From: Prochlorococcus sp. AG-409-J19
Lineage (GTDB): Bacteria > Cyanobacteriota > Cyanobacteriia > PCC-6307 > Cyanobiaceae
Length of the DNA: 64,000 nucleotides
Assembly (NCBI GenBank): GCA_003215635.1
Contig: QCKC01000001.1
Coordinates: 1-64,000, forward strand
Reading direction: 5' to 3'
In this document: one piece after another, positions 49,875 to 60,205 of the stretch
How positions within the stretch are numbered: the stretch's first letter is position 1
How the letters are laid out: each line of letters begins with the position of its first letter
The notes under the pieces: generated by a model
The model's input: only the letters and a program-made list of their open reading frames with translations
What the model was told of the DNA's origin: nothing
Databases searched by the model: none
Position numbers and translations under genes: made by a program

Positions 49875-49890
49875 AATTCAAATTCAAGAA

Positions 49891-50160
49891 TTAATCTTCT
49901 ACCATAAAATTCTCATCTTCAGCCAAAGCTTCTAGCAAATTATCCAGTTGATTACCCGTAGAATCTTCTCCTTTATCTACAAGCGAGTTGGCTGCTTTTA
50001 GTAGTCTTTCTGCTATAAGTTTGCGTCCAGAAAAATCCTTTACTCCTTCTTTTGCGGCAGCGAGGTCAACCTTCCTTCTTGCAGCAGCAATACTAATACT
50101 TAAACAATTAGCCAACTGAGCGCAAATTCGCACGTAAGCATGATCTTCAATAGTAGGCAT
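49891..50160 (-). CDS. DUF3181 family protein
   Basis: This is a small soluble, helical protein of 89 residues, with YVRICAQLANCLSISIAAAR and an acidic tail. It matches the cyanobacterial DUF3181 family as I remember it; no function is known. It lies between rnd (convergent, 16 nt away) and the LpxB-related gene (54 nt upstream on the same strand). Confidence 0.7.
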   Translation of the reverse strand: MPTIEDHAYVRICAQLANCLSISIAAARRKVDLAAAKEGVKDFSGRKLIAERLLKAANSLVDKGEDSTGNQLDNLLEALAEDENFMVED

Positions 50161-50213
50161 AATAAAAGTTTTTCAAAGGATTCACACGAGAAAGCAAATG
50201 TTCCCGAATTCAA

Positions 50214-51584
50214 TTAGCCAAACAAGCGTGTGGAAACGATTGAAGCCAAAGCTACACTGCCACCTGGCCTACCCATCCGCCTAGCACCCAAACTTGCCAC
50301 ATGAGAACGAAACACTTCATCCTTCAAAAGCAATTGCAATCTTTCAGCCATAACTTCTGAGCTAAAACATGGAATAACAGCCCCACCAAGTAATCGACTC
50401 TGCCTCTTAGCAAAGGGCCCATTAAATTGAGGGCCTTCTCCTGGGAATGACAATACTGGGATACCTAAACCTACTAATTGCTCTGTTGCGGTTCCTGCTG
50501 TAGCCAAACCAACCTCTGCCAAAGAAGCCCAATAGCCAAATTGACCTGCACCAATAAATAACTTTTTCAATCCTTTAATCCAACAGGCCTGAGCCCCAAG
50601 TTCTTCACATGGAGAATCTATCAAGCTATATCCAAACGACGTGAGATATTTTCCAAGCTCGTCACACGTGGGTTCACCTCCAAGAGCAACTAACACAACC
50701 AGAGGATCTTTTAAAGCTAATTGATCAACAGCAGAAAGAAGTCGTTGAAAGTTGTTAATTGCTTCAGGAATACGACTACCACAGAGCAAAATCACACGCG
50801 GAAACTTCTGAATACTTACAGGACAACTTTGCTTTTGAAAACCATCCATCATTGGATTACCTGGAGCCAGAGCAAAGACACCATTTGTCTTCAAACCCCG
50901 CGCCGTTAATGAATCACGGACAGCAACCATTTTGCATCTCGATGAACGCATCAAAGCAAATTCCCAAAGATCCCATTCGCTTCCTTTCAGACGGTGATAA
51001 CAGTCGCTAAGGGATCTTCCAGGACCACTCCTCCAGGTGTAATCACTCTTAGGAGTACCTATAAAAACGAACGGTCTTCCGCTAAACCAAGCCAATAACA
51101 AGGGGAGAATATCTCCGATTGCCAAGATGGCATGTTTTTTTGAAGCTACAAGCGTTACATAACGCCAATGTCGCCAAGTAAGTAGCAATAAGCCATGAAC
51201 TAAATCCGCCAGAAACCCTCTGAAACTTTGATTACTAAAACCACCACTAGGCAATTTCCCTATGGGTCCATTAATCGAAAGCCATCCTGCCGCAATTGCT
51301 CCATCAAAGGCTTTACCCTCTCCAACTAATGGCAAAATTTCAAGGGAAAGATTCGGACGCAACTCATGCAATTCCTCTAGTACCCGGAGTGCTATCTGAT
51401 CTTCACCATGGCCATTAGATAAAACTAATAGAGAATTTGCATTATGACTGATACTATCCGGAGGAAGACTCTTATTGTTTTCGGCGGCATGGCCAAGCGG
51501 TAAGGCAGAGGATTGCAAATCCTTTATCCCCAGTTCGAATCTGGGTGCCGCCTTCTTACCTTTCTTCAATCCAATTCCTGTCAT
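50214..51584 (-). CDS. LpxB-related glycosyltransferase-like protein (TIGR03492 type)
   Basis: The protein resembles lipid-A-disaccharide synthase but belongs to a separate cyanobacterial family. The conserved domain opens with SLLVLSNGHGEDQIALRVLE. Later GAGQFGYWASLAEVGLATAG and GTATEQLVGLGIPVLSFPGE form the nucleotide-sugar-binding half. Other family members start almost at the SNGHGED motif. Here the frame is open into tRNA-Cys on the other strand, with ATGs only beyond it (51584 and 51623), a TTG inside it (51518) and an ATC at 51452. I list the nearest ATG, but the true start may be the ATC. The substrate is unknown. Confidence 0.75.
   Translation of the reverse strand: MTGIGLKKGKKAAPRFELGIKDLQSSALPLGHAAENNKSLPPDSISHNANSLLVLSNGHGEDQIALRVLEELHELRPNLSLEILPLVGEGKAFDGAIAAGWLSINGPIGKLPSGGFSNQSFRGFLADLVHGLLLLTWRHWRYVTLVASKKHAILAIGDILPLLLAWFSGRPFVFIGTPKSDYTWRSGPGRSLSDCYHRLKGSEWDLWEFALMRSSRCKMVAVRDSLTARGLKTNGVFALAPGNPMMDGFQKQSCPVSIQKFPRVILLCGSRIPEAINNFQRLLSAVDQLALKDPLVVLVALGGEPTCDELGKYLTSFGYSLIDSPCEELGAQACWIKGLKKLFIGAGQFGYWASLAEVGLATAGTATEQLVGLGIPVLSFPGEGPQFNGPFAKRQSRLLGGAVIPCFSSEVMAERLQLLLKDEVFRSHVASLGARRMGRPGGSVALASIVSTRLFG
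51483..51553 (+). tRNA. tRNA-Cys(GCA)
   Basis: The 71-nt tRNA has acceptor arms GGCGGCA and TGCCGCC, anticodon loop TTGCAAA giving GCA, and T arm CCAGTTCGAATCTGG. It lies on the strand opposite the 5' part of the LpxB-related frame. Confidence 0.95.
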
Positions 51585-51689
51585 CAGTTGCAGGAACTCA
51601 ATTATCAGGTCTCGCTTCCTCATTCAGTGCGGTACGAAAGTGGTAGATGATTTACTTTTCTGAACCTCTTTGCCATTATCCCAAGCATT

Positions 51690-51790
51690 GACCTCCAAAG
51701 ACAGGGGAAACAAAAGACAAAGCAGAAAAACAAACCACCTCGAAAACACTTCATTAAGAAGGGAGGGGTATTTTGATCCCTCCCTTTGAG
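51690..51790 (+). ncRNA. Candidate small RNA (possibly Yfr2-like)
   Basis: The stretch after tRNA-Cys has no coding frame but ends in a strong hairpin. It carries AGGGGAAACA at 51703-51712. From memory, GGAAACA is the conserved loop motif of the cyanobacterial Yfr2 family. A single-stranded A-rich middle is followed by the terminator-like stem at 51759-51786. The size of about 100 nt fits. The 5' end is a guess, and no promoter was clearly recognised. Confidence 0.4.
51759..51786 (+). terminator. Hairpin AAGGGAGGG/CCCTCCCTT
   Basis: A perfect 9-bp GC-rich stem with a 10-nt loop (GTATTTTGAT). The T-rich stretch ATTTTTTG follows about 16 nt later, not directly. It is the likely 3' end of the candidate small RNA. 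Confidence 0.6.
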
Positions 51791-51891
51791 TCAAGCACTG
51801 ATTTTTTGTACCTTTCGTGCTCTGACTCCTAAATTCATAGTATATCTCTCAAATCAAGATTCAATAGTTAAAAACACCTTATTTACCCATT

Positions 51892-51934
51892 AAGAAAGGC
51901 ACCCTTGTCATGGGGACAATCGGGTGCCTTTCTT
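51892..51934. terminator. Long hairpin AAGAAAGGCACCC/GGGTGCCTTTCTT
   Basis: The outer stem is 13 bp and perfect (51892-51904 with 51922-51934). An inner stem TTGTC/GACAA extends it, with loop ATGGG. TATA follows on the plus strand and TAATGGG on the minus strand. It can serve both strands as terminator and may end transcripts of the small membrane-protein gene to its right. Confidence 0.65.
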
Positions 51935-52027
51935 TATAGGCCAGGACTTCTGAAAATATGAGTGCTGTCCTGACCTATTAGGTCTAGGAATAAAACAAAA
52001 AATAGTCAGTAGGAAAAATTACTCCAT

Positions 52028-52273
52028 CTAGCCACCATTGCAAAAACGCACAGCATCAGAGGTGGTTTTGCCACGATCTCGTATTTCCTCAACACACTCA
52101 TTGAACACCTTTGCTTGCTTGTTCATCGCACAAAAACTTAAGCCTATTGCCACCAGAGAAACGGCAGAGAGAACTCTTGTCCCTAGTGTCGTCAATCCAA
52201 AGGTCAGCATTAGACCTTTCTTATTAACGCAATGATTCTTTGATTTTTTCCCTTTTTTCTCGTCTTTACTCAT
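52028..52273 (-). CDS. Small membrane protein, unknown function
   Basis: This 81-residue protein has a very basic start (MSKDEKKGKKSKNHCVNKKG), one or two hydrophobic segments (about 21-50, including VLSAVSLVAIGLSFCAM) and a soluble tail with FNECVEEIRDRGKTTSDAVR and a final cysteine. I do not recognise the family; the composition is typical of picocyanobacterial small proteins. ATG 52273 has clean non-coding DNA upstream. It stands alone. Confidence 0.55.
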   Translation of the reverse strand: MSKDEKKGKKSKNHCVNKKGLMLTFGLTTLGTRVLSAVSLVAIGLSFCAMNKQAKVFNECVEEIRDRGKTTSDAVRFCNGG

Positions 52274-52424
52274 GGTGGTTACCTGGCAGAATAAAGAATA
52301 ACCTAATTCAATAATTTCACTATTGACGACCCTTAAAAGGCAGAGAAAACCGTATTAATTTACTTTCATCAACTGCTTAATCCTTAAATTCTAGCCTTTA
52401 CCTTTAGATGATGAATCTCAACTA

Positions 52425-52655
52425 TTATCCAATCTCGTTGGTAATTGCCTCTGCAGAGAATACAAAACCGTCAGGTGTCATCATCAATTTGTTCCATTCT
52501 CCATCTTCTGTTTTTACACAAACTTCTAAAACTTGTTCCCGACCATCATTGGTAGTCCACTCGCGAACCCACCACTGATTATTCTGATCAAACTCATACC
52601 CCTTAGACCTTAAGAGAGTACGTAGAGTGACTTCTCTTGCAAAAGCATCATCCAT
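52425..52655 (-). CDS. Small acidic protein, unknown function
   Basis: This is a 76-residue soluble protein with a helix-like start (MDDAFAREVTLRTLLRSKGY) and a beta-rich middle (WWVREWTTNDGREQVLEVCV). The balanced codon use and a sensible fold pattern support a real gene. No family was recognised with certainty. It is separated from both neighbours by AT-rich gaps of 150-320 nt. Confidence 0.55.
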   Translation of the reverse strand: MDDAFAREVTLRTLLRSKGYEFDQNNQWWVREWTTNDGREQVLEVCVKTEDGEWNKLMMTPDGFVFSAEAITNEIG

Positions 52656-52973
52656 GCATCATGACTCTCTCTAGCTACTCCATTACTAGCAACAAAACAT
52701 AGAAATAACTCTAAAATAGTTACAAGGCTTTTTTAGACAATGAAAAGGGTTAGATCCTCGCTTAGGTGCAGGTCAACAAAACAATAGAGTCAGCATCAAG
52801 CCAAGCCAATTAAAGATATTAGAAATCAACAACAAAATAATAGGATCTGCATTACAAGTTTTCTGTTTTTACGTAAGTCAAAACAGAAATAAAGTCAAGA
52901 AAAATTAGCACCATAGAAATTAATTGCAGATTAATTTATACTTGCAATACAAAAGGTCCCAAACCTATCTCTA
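52656..52973. other. AT-rich intergenic region with a hairpin
   Basis: About 320 nt with no supported gene. The one clear element is the inverted repeat TTTCTGTTTT/AAAACAGAAA at 52860-52889 (10-bp stem, 10-nt loop), about 85 nt upstream of the DUF6165-like gene. It is low in GC and has no U-run, so its role is unclear. Confidence 0.45.
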
Positions 52974-53357
52974 ATGCTTAAATCAATTTTAGTACCAATT
53001 TCACTCGGAGAATTAATTGACAAAATTACGATCTTAGAAATCAAATCAACATTACTTGCAGGGAATGCTTTAAGCAATGTCAACAAAGAACTCAAGGCTT
53101 TAAGTAAAGTTTTTGACTCTCTAGATACTGAAATCAACATTGAACTTATAAGAAATCTAAGGTCTATAAATTCAGAGCTATGGAAAATTGAAGATCAAAT
53201 TCGAGATAAAGAAAGAAACAATGAATTCGACGAAGAATTCATAAACATAGCTAGATCTATTTACAAAAAAAATGATGAAAGAGCTTCTATTAAGATGAGG
53301 ATAAATACTAAATATGGTTCAGATCTAACAGAAGAAAAGTCTTACAAGTATTATTAA
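52974..53357 (+). CDS. DUF6165-like protein
   Basis: This 127-residue, mostly helical protein begins MLKSILVPISLGELIDKITI then LEIK. This opening is the hallmark I associate with DUF6165, a family often near glycosyltransferase or TPR genes in bacteria. The rest is charged and coiled-coil-like (LRSINSELWKIEDQIRDKER). Function is unknown. The ATG at 52974 follows an A/T-rich leader. Confidence 0.7.
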   Translation: MLKSILVPISLGELIDKITILEIKSTLLAGNALSNVNKELKALSKVFDSLDTEINIELIRNLRSINSELWKIEDQIRDKERNNEFDEEFINIARSIYKKNDERASIKMRINTKYGSDLTEEKSYKYY

Positions 53358-53384
53358 AATGCCAATTATCAATCCACAGAGCTA

Positions 53385-53549
53385 TTAATAATCACTATCA
53401 GCAACACAGATACCTAGACATCTGATTCCATTTGTTTTAGTTCTTCGGCAATGCTGACACAAGATAGCTTGATTATCATTTAAAGATTTACAATCGTCCT
53501 TATTACTGATTGGTTCAAGAATCATAAATTTGTTTTTATTATTATTCAT
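53385..53549 (-). CDS. Small cysteine-rich protein, 54 residues
   Basis: This short gene runs from ATG 53549 to TAA at 53385. The C-terminal half has five cysteines arranged CQHC ... RCLGIC, within AILCQHCRRTKTNGIRCLGI followed by CVADSDY. This resembles small zinc-ribbon-like proteins with an HC-RT-NGI-C-G-CVAD-Y pattern that I recall from Prochlorococcus. A metal-binding role is likely from the cysteine spacing. It lies alone between two plus-strand genes. Confidence 0.6.
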   Translation of the reverse strand: MNNNKNKFMILEPISNKDDCKSLNDNQAILCQHCRRTKTNGIRCLGICVADSDY

Positions 53550-53616
53550 TTAATTTGATAGTATTTATTGGATCGATTAGAAATCATTCATCTTTGCAAA
53601 CCAACTGTATAGCATC

Positions 53617-54576
53617 ATGATAGGAATTGGTTTTGGTACATGGGCTTGGGGCAACAAATTACTCTGGGGATACGATAGCAGCAGAGATGACCTTGTGCTC
53701 AAGGAGACCTTTAATCAAGCAATAAAAGGGGGGCTAAGTTTTGTAGACACTGCTGATTCATATGGGACTGGAAAACTCCGCGGAAGAAGTGAATTACTAT
53801 TAGGTAGGTTTATCAACAACTTAACTTCAAATCAACAAAAGAAATTAATTGTTGGTACAAAGATTGCACCTTTCCCCTGGAGAATTAATAAAGAAAAGTT
53901 TGAAAAAGCTTTTCTGTCTAGCAAAAAAAGATTGCAAGGACATGTTCAACGCGTTCAACTTCATTGGAGCACATCTCGTTACGCACCATGGCAAGAAGTC
54001 GAATTCCTTGATGGGATGATGGACTTAATTGAGAAGAAGGAGATAAATGAATTAGGTGTTTCCAATATTGGGCCCAAACGCTTGAGATGGATGCATAATA
54101 GATGTGCGAAACGAGGGATAAAAATTAGTAGTTTACAAGTGCAGTTCTCTTTACTTTCTCCAATTTTGCTAACTAATCCTGCAATCAAACAAGTTTGCAA
54201 TGAATTAGAAATTGAAATATTGGCTTATAGTCCACTTGCTTTAGGTTTATTAGTACAACCGCCTGGGGAAGAAGCAAAATATAGCAACTTTCTAAGAAAA
54301 AGCATTATAGGTAGTCTAATTCCAGGAAGTAATCAGATTAGACAACATATTTTCAAATTAGCTAATACTAAAAAGATTTCTCCTGCAGAAGTAAGCCTTA
54401 ATTGGATTAGAGCTCATGGTGCAATGCCTATACCAGGATTACGTTCACCTTCTCAAGCAGAAGAAGCTTCAAAAGCTCTCATTTGGGAAATGAGCGAAGA
54501 AGAGAAGAAGATCTTAGATGAAATTAGTATTAGCTCCAAAGTACGTATGCCACAAAATCCTTTTTTGAGCGACTGA
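53617..54576 (+). CDS. Aldo/keto reductase family protein
   Basis: This NADPH-dependent TIM-barrel reductase has the catalytic tetrad in order: Asp and Tyr in FVDTADSYGTG, Lys in KLIVGTKIAPF, and His in VQRVQLHWSTS. The cofactor-binding part includes PIPGLRSPSQAEEASKAL. It has 319 residues and the N-terminus (MIGIGFGTWAWGN) is complete. Similar proteins are common in cyanobacteria, and no substrate is known. Confidence 0.88.
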   Translation: MIGIGFGTWAWGNKLLWGYDSSRDDLVLKETFNQAIKGGLSFVDTADSYGTGKLRGRSELLLGRFINNLTSNQQKKLIVGTKIAPFPWRINKEKFEKAFLSSKKRLQGHVQRVQLHWSTSRYAPWQEVEFLDGMMDLIEKKEINELGVSNIGPKRLRWMHNRCAKRGIKISSLQVQFSLLSPILLTNPAIKQVCNELEIEILAYSPLALGLLVQPPGEEAKYSNFLRKSIIGSLIPGSNQIRQHIFKLANTKKISPAEVSLNWIRAHGAMPIPGLRSPSQAEEASKALIWEMSEEEKKILDEISISSKVRMPQNPFLSD

Positions 54577-54581
54577 TGCGA

Positions 54582-55259
54582 TCAAGCACTACTGGAATCT
54601 TGAAAATTTGGATCAGGACTAACAACTACAGGCATACTGCTTTTAGAAGAATCACGTAAACGAACAACTTTTACTGGTGGGACAGGTATTGCAGGAGGAG
54701 ATGGTGGAGATGGTGGAGATGGTGGAGCAACTTCCTGATCAGCCGATTCATCTTGGGAACAAGCAGCCAAGGCTTCCCTAAGCAAAGAATCAAACGTTGC
54801 TCCAGGTAAGCGATGCCTGGCAACCTCAAGGAAAGTTCTTGGTAAAGATTCCGAAGCCGCACTGCGCAAGGCGGGATTATTCAGTCGATGGTCTTGCTCA
54901 TCTTTAATCGCACGAATAAAACGACGAGTAACATCTCTTTTGGTAGATGCCTTGATAAAGGTATCACTGTCATTAATTCCATTCCCAACATCCCGTTCAA
55001 GATCAGTTATGCGTCTTTCGAGACTTTCTAAAACCTCTTCTGCTTCTTTTGAAATATGAGAAAGCTGCCCATCAGAAAGATTTGGTAAATCTGCTACATA
55101 TACTTTTCCATGGTCTCTAAGAGTCAAAAAGGTAGGCCTAGGACCTTGGCGATGATTTCCATGGATATCATTGCCTGAATCCAAAGGCCTACGGGGAGGT
55201 ACTGGGCCTGCAGAACTACGCCTACGCGTTGAACGCTGGGTGGAATCAAATGGCATCAA
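54582..55259 (-). CDS. Proline-rich picocyanobacterial protein, unknown function
   Basis: The protein has 225 residues. It has a basic Ser/Arg/Pro start (STQRSTRRRSSAGPVPPRRP), a coiled-coil-like stretch around residues 70-92 (ISKEAEEVLESLERRITDLE), a helical central domain (RRFIRAIKDEQDHRLNNPAL) and a tail with the repeat PPSPPSPPSPP made by three near-identical 9-bp units. I do not recognise a family. The start could also be the second ATG, one codon on. It is convergent with the aldo/keto reductase. Confidence 0.65.
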   Translation of the reverse strand: MMPFDSTQRSTRRRSSAGPVPPRRPLDSGNDIHGNHRQGPRPTFLTLRDHGKVYVADLPNLSDGQLSHISKEAEEVLESLERRITDLERDVGNGINDSDTFIKASTKRDVTRRFIRAIKDEQDHRLNNPALRSAASESLPRTFLEVARHRLPGATFDSLLREALAACSQDESADQEVAPPSPPSPPSPPAIPVPPVKVVRLRDSSKSSMPVVVSPDPNFQDSSSA

Positions 55260-55406
55260 ACTAAATAGTAATCTGACTACGCAGCTAGCGAATAAATCAT
55301 TCGGGTTGCATACGAAAATATTACTTGGCGGAGCTCATAAACGCGGCCTAGAAGGCCATCTCGTAGAAATCCGAAGCAAAATTCCACCATACCTTACTAA
55401 ATTGCC

Positions 55407-56444
55407 TCAAAAAGGTAAACCTGTGATGCTCATCTTTTGAGAACGAGCAAGCGAACCGACCTGTCCAATATTCCAAGCATCTAAATTTGAATCCTTGCAG
55501 ATATCAATTGCATCTCCAACTACTCTTGGAGGTACAACAAGACAAAAACCTATCCCAAGATTAAAGGTATTCCATAAATCTGGCTCTGGTATATCGCCAG
55601 CTTCTTTCAACCAGGTATATATTTCTGGTCTTTGCCAGGTCGAGATATCTAAATGGGCCTTTAGCCCTTGGGGCAGACACCTAGGAAGATTTTCAGGTAA
55701 ACCGCCTCCAGTTATATGTGCCATTCCATGAATTGGGATTTTCCCTATCAAAAGATTCTTTACCAATTGCGCATATAACTTAGTAGGTTTAAGTAATAGA
55801 TCAATTAACGAAAGATTCTTTGGCCCAAAAGATATCTTTTCGGGAGATTCTTGCATTCCCAGTACTTCCCTAACAAGACTAAATCCATTGCTATGTATTC
55901 CACTACTCTCTATACCTATGATTTGATCGCCATCCTTAACTGATTGACCTGTTATCAAAGATTCTTCCTCTACAACTCCTACACAAAATCCTGCAAGATC
56001 ATAACGACCGGAAGGATAGAAGCCTGGCATTTCCGCTGTTTCTCCACCAAGCAAAGCACATCCACAATCCATACATCCATTAGCAATTCCCTCAACAACT
56101 TGAGCCATAGCTTCCTGATTAAGTCTTCCAGAAGCAATGTAATCAAGGAAAAACAATGGATCCGCTCCGCTTGTGATCACATCATTTACACACATTGCGA
56201 CAAGATCAACTCCTACTGACAAATGAGAGTGATATTGCTGAGCCAATTCAAGCTTAGTGCCTACACCATCTGTACCTGAAACCAAAACAGGGTTTTTCAT
56301 TCCAAGAGGCAGGCGACACAGGCCTCCAAAACCTCCTAAACCGCCAATAACTTCTGCTCGGTGAGTCTTTTCTACATTCGTTTTAATTCGATCAATGAAG
56401 GCTCTTCCAGCCTGAACATCTACACCTGAGGTCTTGTAATCCAT
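55407..56444 (-). CDS. purM: Phosphoribosylformylglycinamidine cyclo-ligase
   Basis: PurM makes aminoimidazole ribonucleotide, step five of purine synthesis. The N-terminus [20 protein letters not shown], the [17 protein letters not shown] segment, [20 protein letters not shown] and the [10 protein letters not shown] motif are diagnostic. It has 345 residues. It diverges from panC-cmk. Confidence 0.95.
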   Translation of the reverse strand: MDYKTSGVDVQAGRAFIDRIKTNVEKTHRAEVIGGLGGFGGLCRLPLGMKNPVLVSGTDGVGTKLELAQQYHSHLSVGVDLVAMCVNDVITSGADPLFFLDYIASGRLNQEAMAQVVEGIANGCMDCGCALLGGETAEMPGFYPSGRYDLAGFCVGVVEEESLITGQSVKDGDQIIGIESSGIHSNGFSLVREVLGMQESPEKISFGPKNLSLIDLLLKPTKLYAQLVKNLLIGKIPIHGMAHITGGGLPENLPRCLPQGLKAHLDISTWQRPEIYTWLKEAGDIPEPDLWNTFNLGIGFCLVVPPRVVGDAIDICKDSNLDAWNIGQVGSLARSQKMSITGLPF

Positions 56445-56560
56445 AAAGGCGAAGAAAAGGATTTGTTATAAACCCCGGCTAAAAATAGCCAATGAGCTAA
56501 TTCAGAGTCCAATGCTGGCATGCTTAAGTGTAAAGCTCTAAGAAGGAAGAAACTCCACTT

Positions 56561-58126
56561 TTGAAGAATTTCGATGTGCAGCACTTCTCTATCCTAAGAA
56601 ACCAAAAAGAATTACTACTGTGGCAAAAAGCGCAGAAGTCTCCGATTCATTTCGTGCCAACTATGGGGGGACTTCATAAAGGTCATGCAGAACTCATCAA
56701 AGTTGCCAATCAAACAAGCTTAGGAGAAAGCAAAAGAGTACTTGTTAGTGTTTTCATCAATCCACTGCAATTTGGTCCAAAAGAAGATTTTGAAAGCTAT
56801 CCAAGAACTCTAAATAATGATTGTAATCTCGCACAAAAAAATGGAGCAGATGCAATATGGGCACCTTCTGTGAATGAAATTTTCCCAAATGGAATTAATT
56901 CACATTTTTCTATCAAAGTACCCAAGCACCTGACAACACATCTTTGCGGTTCTTGCAGGCCAGGACACTTTGATGGTGTCGCATCAGTCATAGTACGTCT
57001 ACTATCACTAGTTAAACCAAAATTACTTATTCTCGGTGAAAAAGATTGGCAACAACTAGTCATAATAAGACACCTAATTGACGATTTAGGTTTGCCAATC
57101 CACATAAAAGGAGTCCCCACAATACGAGATAAACATGGACTTGCATTAAGTTCTAGAAATAGCTATTTGAAAGCAAATGAAAAAGAAACTGCATTACATC
57201 TACCTCGTCTCCTCAAAGAATCAGCAAAAGATGTAAAAAATGGTTTATTTCTAAATAAAGAAAAGCTTTCTTCCAAATTGGAAAAATACGGTTTAAAGGT
57301 GGAATATATAGAAACAGTTGATCCCTATCAACTGCAACCCATGAAAGAGGGCAAGCAATTATGCATGCTTGCTGTTGCCTTGAAATGTGGGGAGACACGC
57401 CTTATTGATCACACATTCCTCATGACACATCAACCAATTGTGGCTATTGATGGCCCAGCAGGGGCTGGTAAAAGTACTGTCACCAGAGAGTTTGCTAGAC
57501 GCTTAGGTCTTCTATATCTAGATACTGGAGCAATGTATAGAGCTGTGACATGGATAATCCAAGAAAAGAATATCGAATTAAATGATGATGATGCGATTCA
57601 AATCAATTTGAATAATCTAGATATTAAATTTGAGGTTTCTCCCAATGGTCCCCAAACCGTCTGGGTCAATGGCCAAGATGTAAGCAATATCATTCGCTCT
57701 CAATCAATTACAAAATTAGTATCCAAAGTTGCATGCAAACCAATAGTTCGTGAATATTTAACTACTATGCAAAGAAGAATGGGAGAGGATGGTGGAATAG
57801 TTGCAGAAGGTAGAGATATAGGTACTGCGGTCTTTCCTCATGCCGAATTAAAGATATTTCTAACCGCCAGTGCTAGTGAAAGGGCAAAAAGACGTTCAAT
57901 TGACTTAAAGCAAAGAGGTCTACCTGTACCAAGCCTGAAAGATCTAGAATCTCAAATCACTGAGCGAGATAATCTTGATAGCTCGAGAGATATAGCACCT
58001 TTGAAAAAAGCAGAAGATGCTATAGAAATAATTACTGACGGAATGAATATTGAAGCAGTGATAACTAAAATGCTCAATCTATTTCATTCTCATATACCAG
58101 AAGAAGTTTGGCCTACTACTTATTAG
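56561..58126 (+). CDS. panC-cmk: Bifunctional pantoate-beta-alanine ligase / cytidylate kinase
   Basis: This is a fusion of two enzymes. Residues 1-285 are PanC, which joins pantoate and beta-alanine; FVPTMGGLHKGHAELI is the ATP-binding HxGH-type motif and LGEKDWQQLVIIRHLI is also conserved. Residues 288-515 are CMP kinase, starting MTHQPIVAIDGPAGAGKSTV with the P-loop and including GRDIGTAVFPHAELKIFLTA. The fusion is usual in cyanobacteria. The first start in frame is TTG 56561. Its 3' end overlaps the convergent phosphatase gene by 11 nt. Confidence 0.93.
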   Translation: MKNFDVQHFSILRNQKELLLWQKAQKSPIHFVPTMGGLHKGHAELIKVANQTSLGESKRVLVSVFINPLQFGPKEDFESYPRTLNNDCNLAQKNGADAIWAPSVNEIFPNGINSHFSIKVPKHLTTHLCGSCRPGHFDGVASVIVRLLSLVKPKLLILGEKDWQQLVIIRHLIDDLGLPIHIKGVPTIRDKHGLALSSRNSYLKANEKETALHLPRLLKESAKDVKNGLFLNKEKLSSKLEKYGLKVEYIETVDPYQLQPMKEGKQLCMLAVALKCGETRLIDHTFLMTHQPIVAIDGPAGAGKSTVTREFARRLGLLYLDTGAMYRAVTWIIQEKNIELNDDDAIQINLNNLDIKFEVSPNGPQTVWVNGQDVSNIIRSQSITKLVSKVACKPIVREYLTTMQRRMGEDGGIVAEGRDIGTAVFPHAELKIFLTASASERAKRRSIDLKQRGLPVPSLKDLESQITERDNLDSSRDIAPLKKAEDAIEIITDGMNIEAVITKMLNLFHSHIPEEVWPTTY

Positions 58127-58589
58127 CTATAAGGTCACATAACAATCCATCGCAAGCATCATCTAGCAAGTCTAAAACATTTTCAAAGCCAGCATCACCC
58201 CCATAATAAGGATCAGGCACATTCAAAATAGAAGTTTTCTTAGAATAACTAAGTAGTGGCTTAACTAATGCATTGGAATCTTGATTTAAGGTTTTAGATA
58301 AAGACTCTAATGACTTATGATTGTCAGAATCCATTGTCAACATCAAATCGAAATATAAAAAATCATCTAACTTAACTTGTCTAGCAATACTAACAAGATT
58401 AATTCCACGACGTTTTGCAGCAGATTTCATTCTTGCGTCAGCACTATTGCCAACATGCCAAGGACCTGTTCCAGCCGAGTCAACAATATATTCAGATTCC
58501 AAACCTTTCTGTCTGATTTTATGGAGGAAAACAGCCTCAGCAGCTGGAGAACGACATATATTTCCCAAACACACAAACAGGATTTTCAT
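58116..58589 (-). CDS. Low-molecular-weight protein-tyrosine phosphatase
   Basis: The active-site loop CX5R is at the very N-terminus: FVCLGNICRSPAAEAV with nucleophile Cys7 and Arg13, and the catalytic acid is in NVPDPYYGGD. It has 157 residues from ATG 58589, which gives the family's normal distance to the loop; the frame is open to 58601. Such enzymes dephosphorylate tyrosine kinases of polysaccharide export or act in arsenate reduction, but neither context is present here. Confidence 0.9.
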   Translation of the reverse strand: MKILFVCLGNICRSPAAEAVFLHKIRQKGLESEYIVDSAGTGPWHVGNSADARMKSAAKRRGINLVSIARQVKLDDFLYFDLMLTMDSDNHKSLESLSKTLNQDSNALVKPLLSYSKKTSILNVPDPYYGGDAGFENVLDLLDDACDGLLCDLIANK

Positions 58590-58667
58590 AGCCATGAGCA
58601 AGTAATGAAGAGTGTTGAAGAGAGTACTAAATAGCTTAAAGCGATGCTATCTAAATAGGATTAAAAT

Positions 58668-60205
<1,538 letters not shown>

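Larger units (their letters stand above)
51624..52027. other. Non-coding, structured region after tRNA-Cys
   Basis: About 400 nt without a supported gene. Besides the candidate RNA and the two hairpins listed separately, it contains CAGGAC/GTCCTG at 51942-51972 and the palindrome GACCTATTAGGTC at 51972-51984. The left part, up to 51690, is unremarkable. Confidence 0.5.

Noticed and set aside
55171-55440. 89-codon plus-strand frame between the proline-rich gene and purM
   Set aside because: Its first 30 codons are antisense to the proline-rich gene and its end overlaps purM. No family motif was recognised and the start region has no support.
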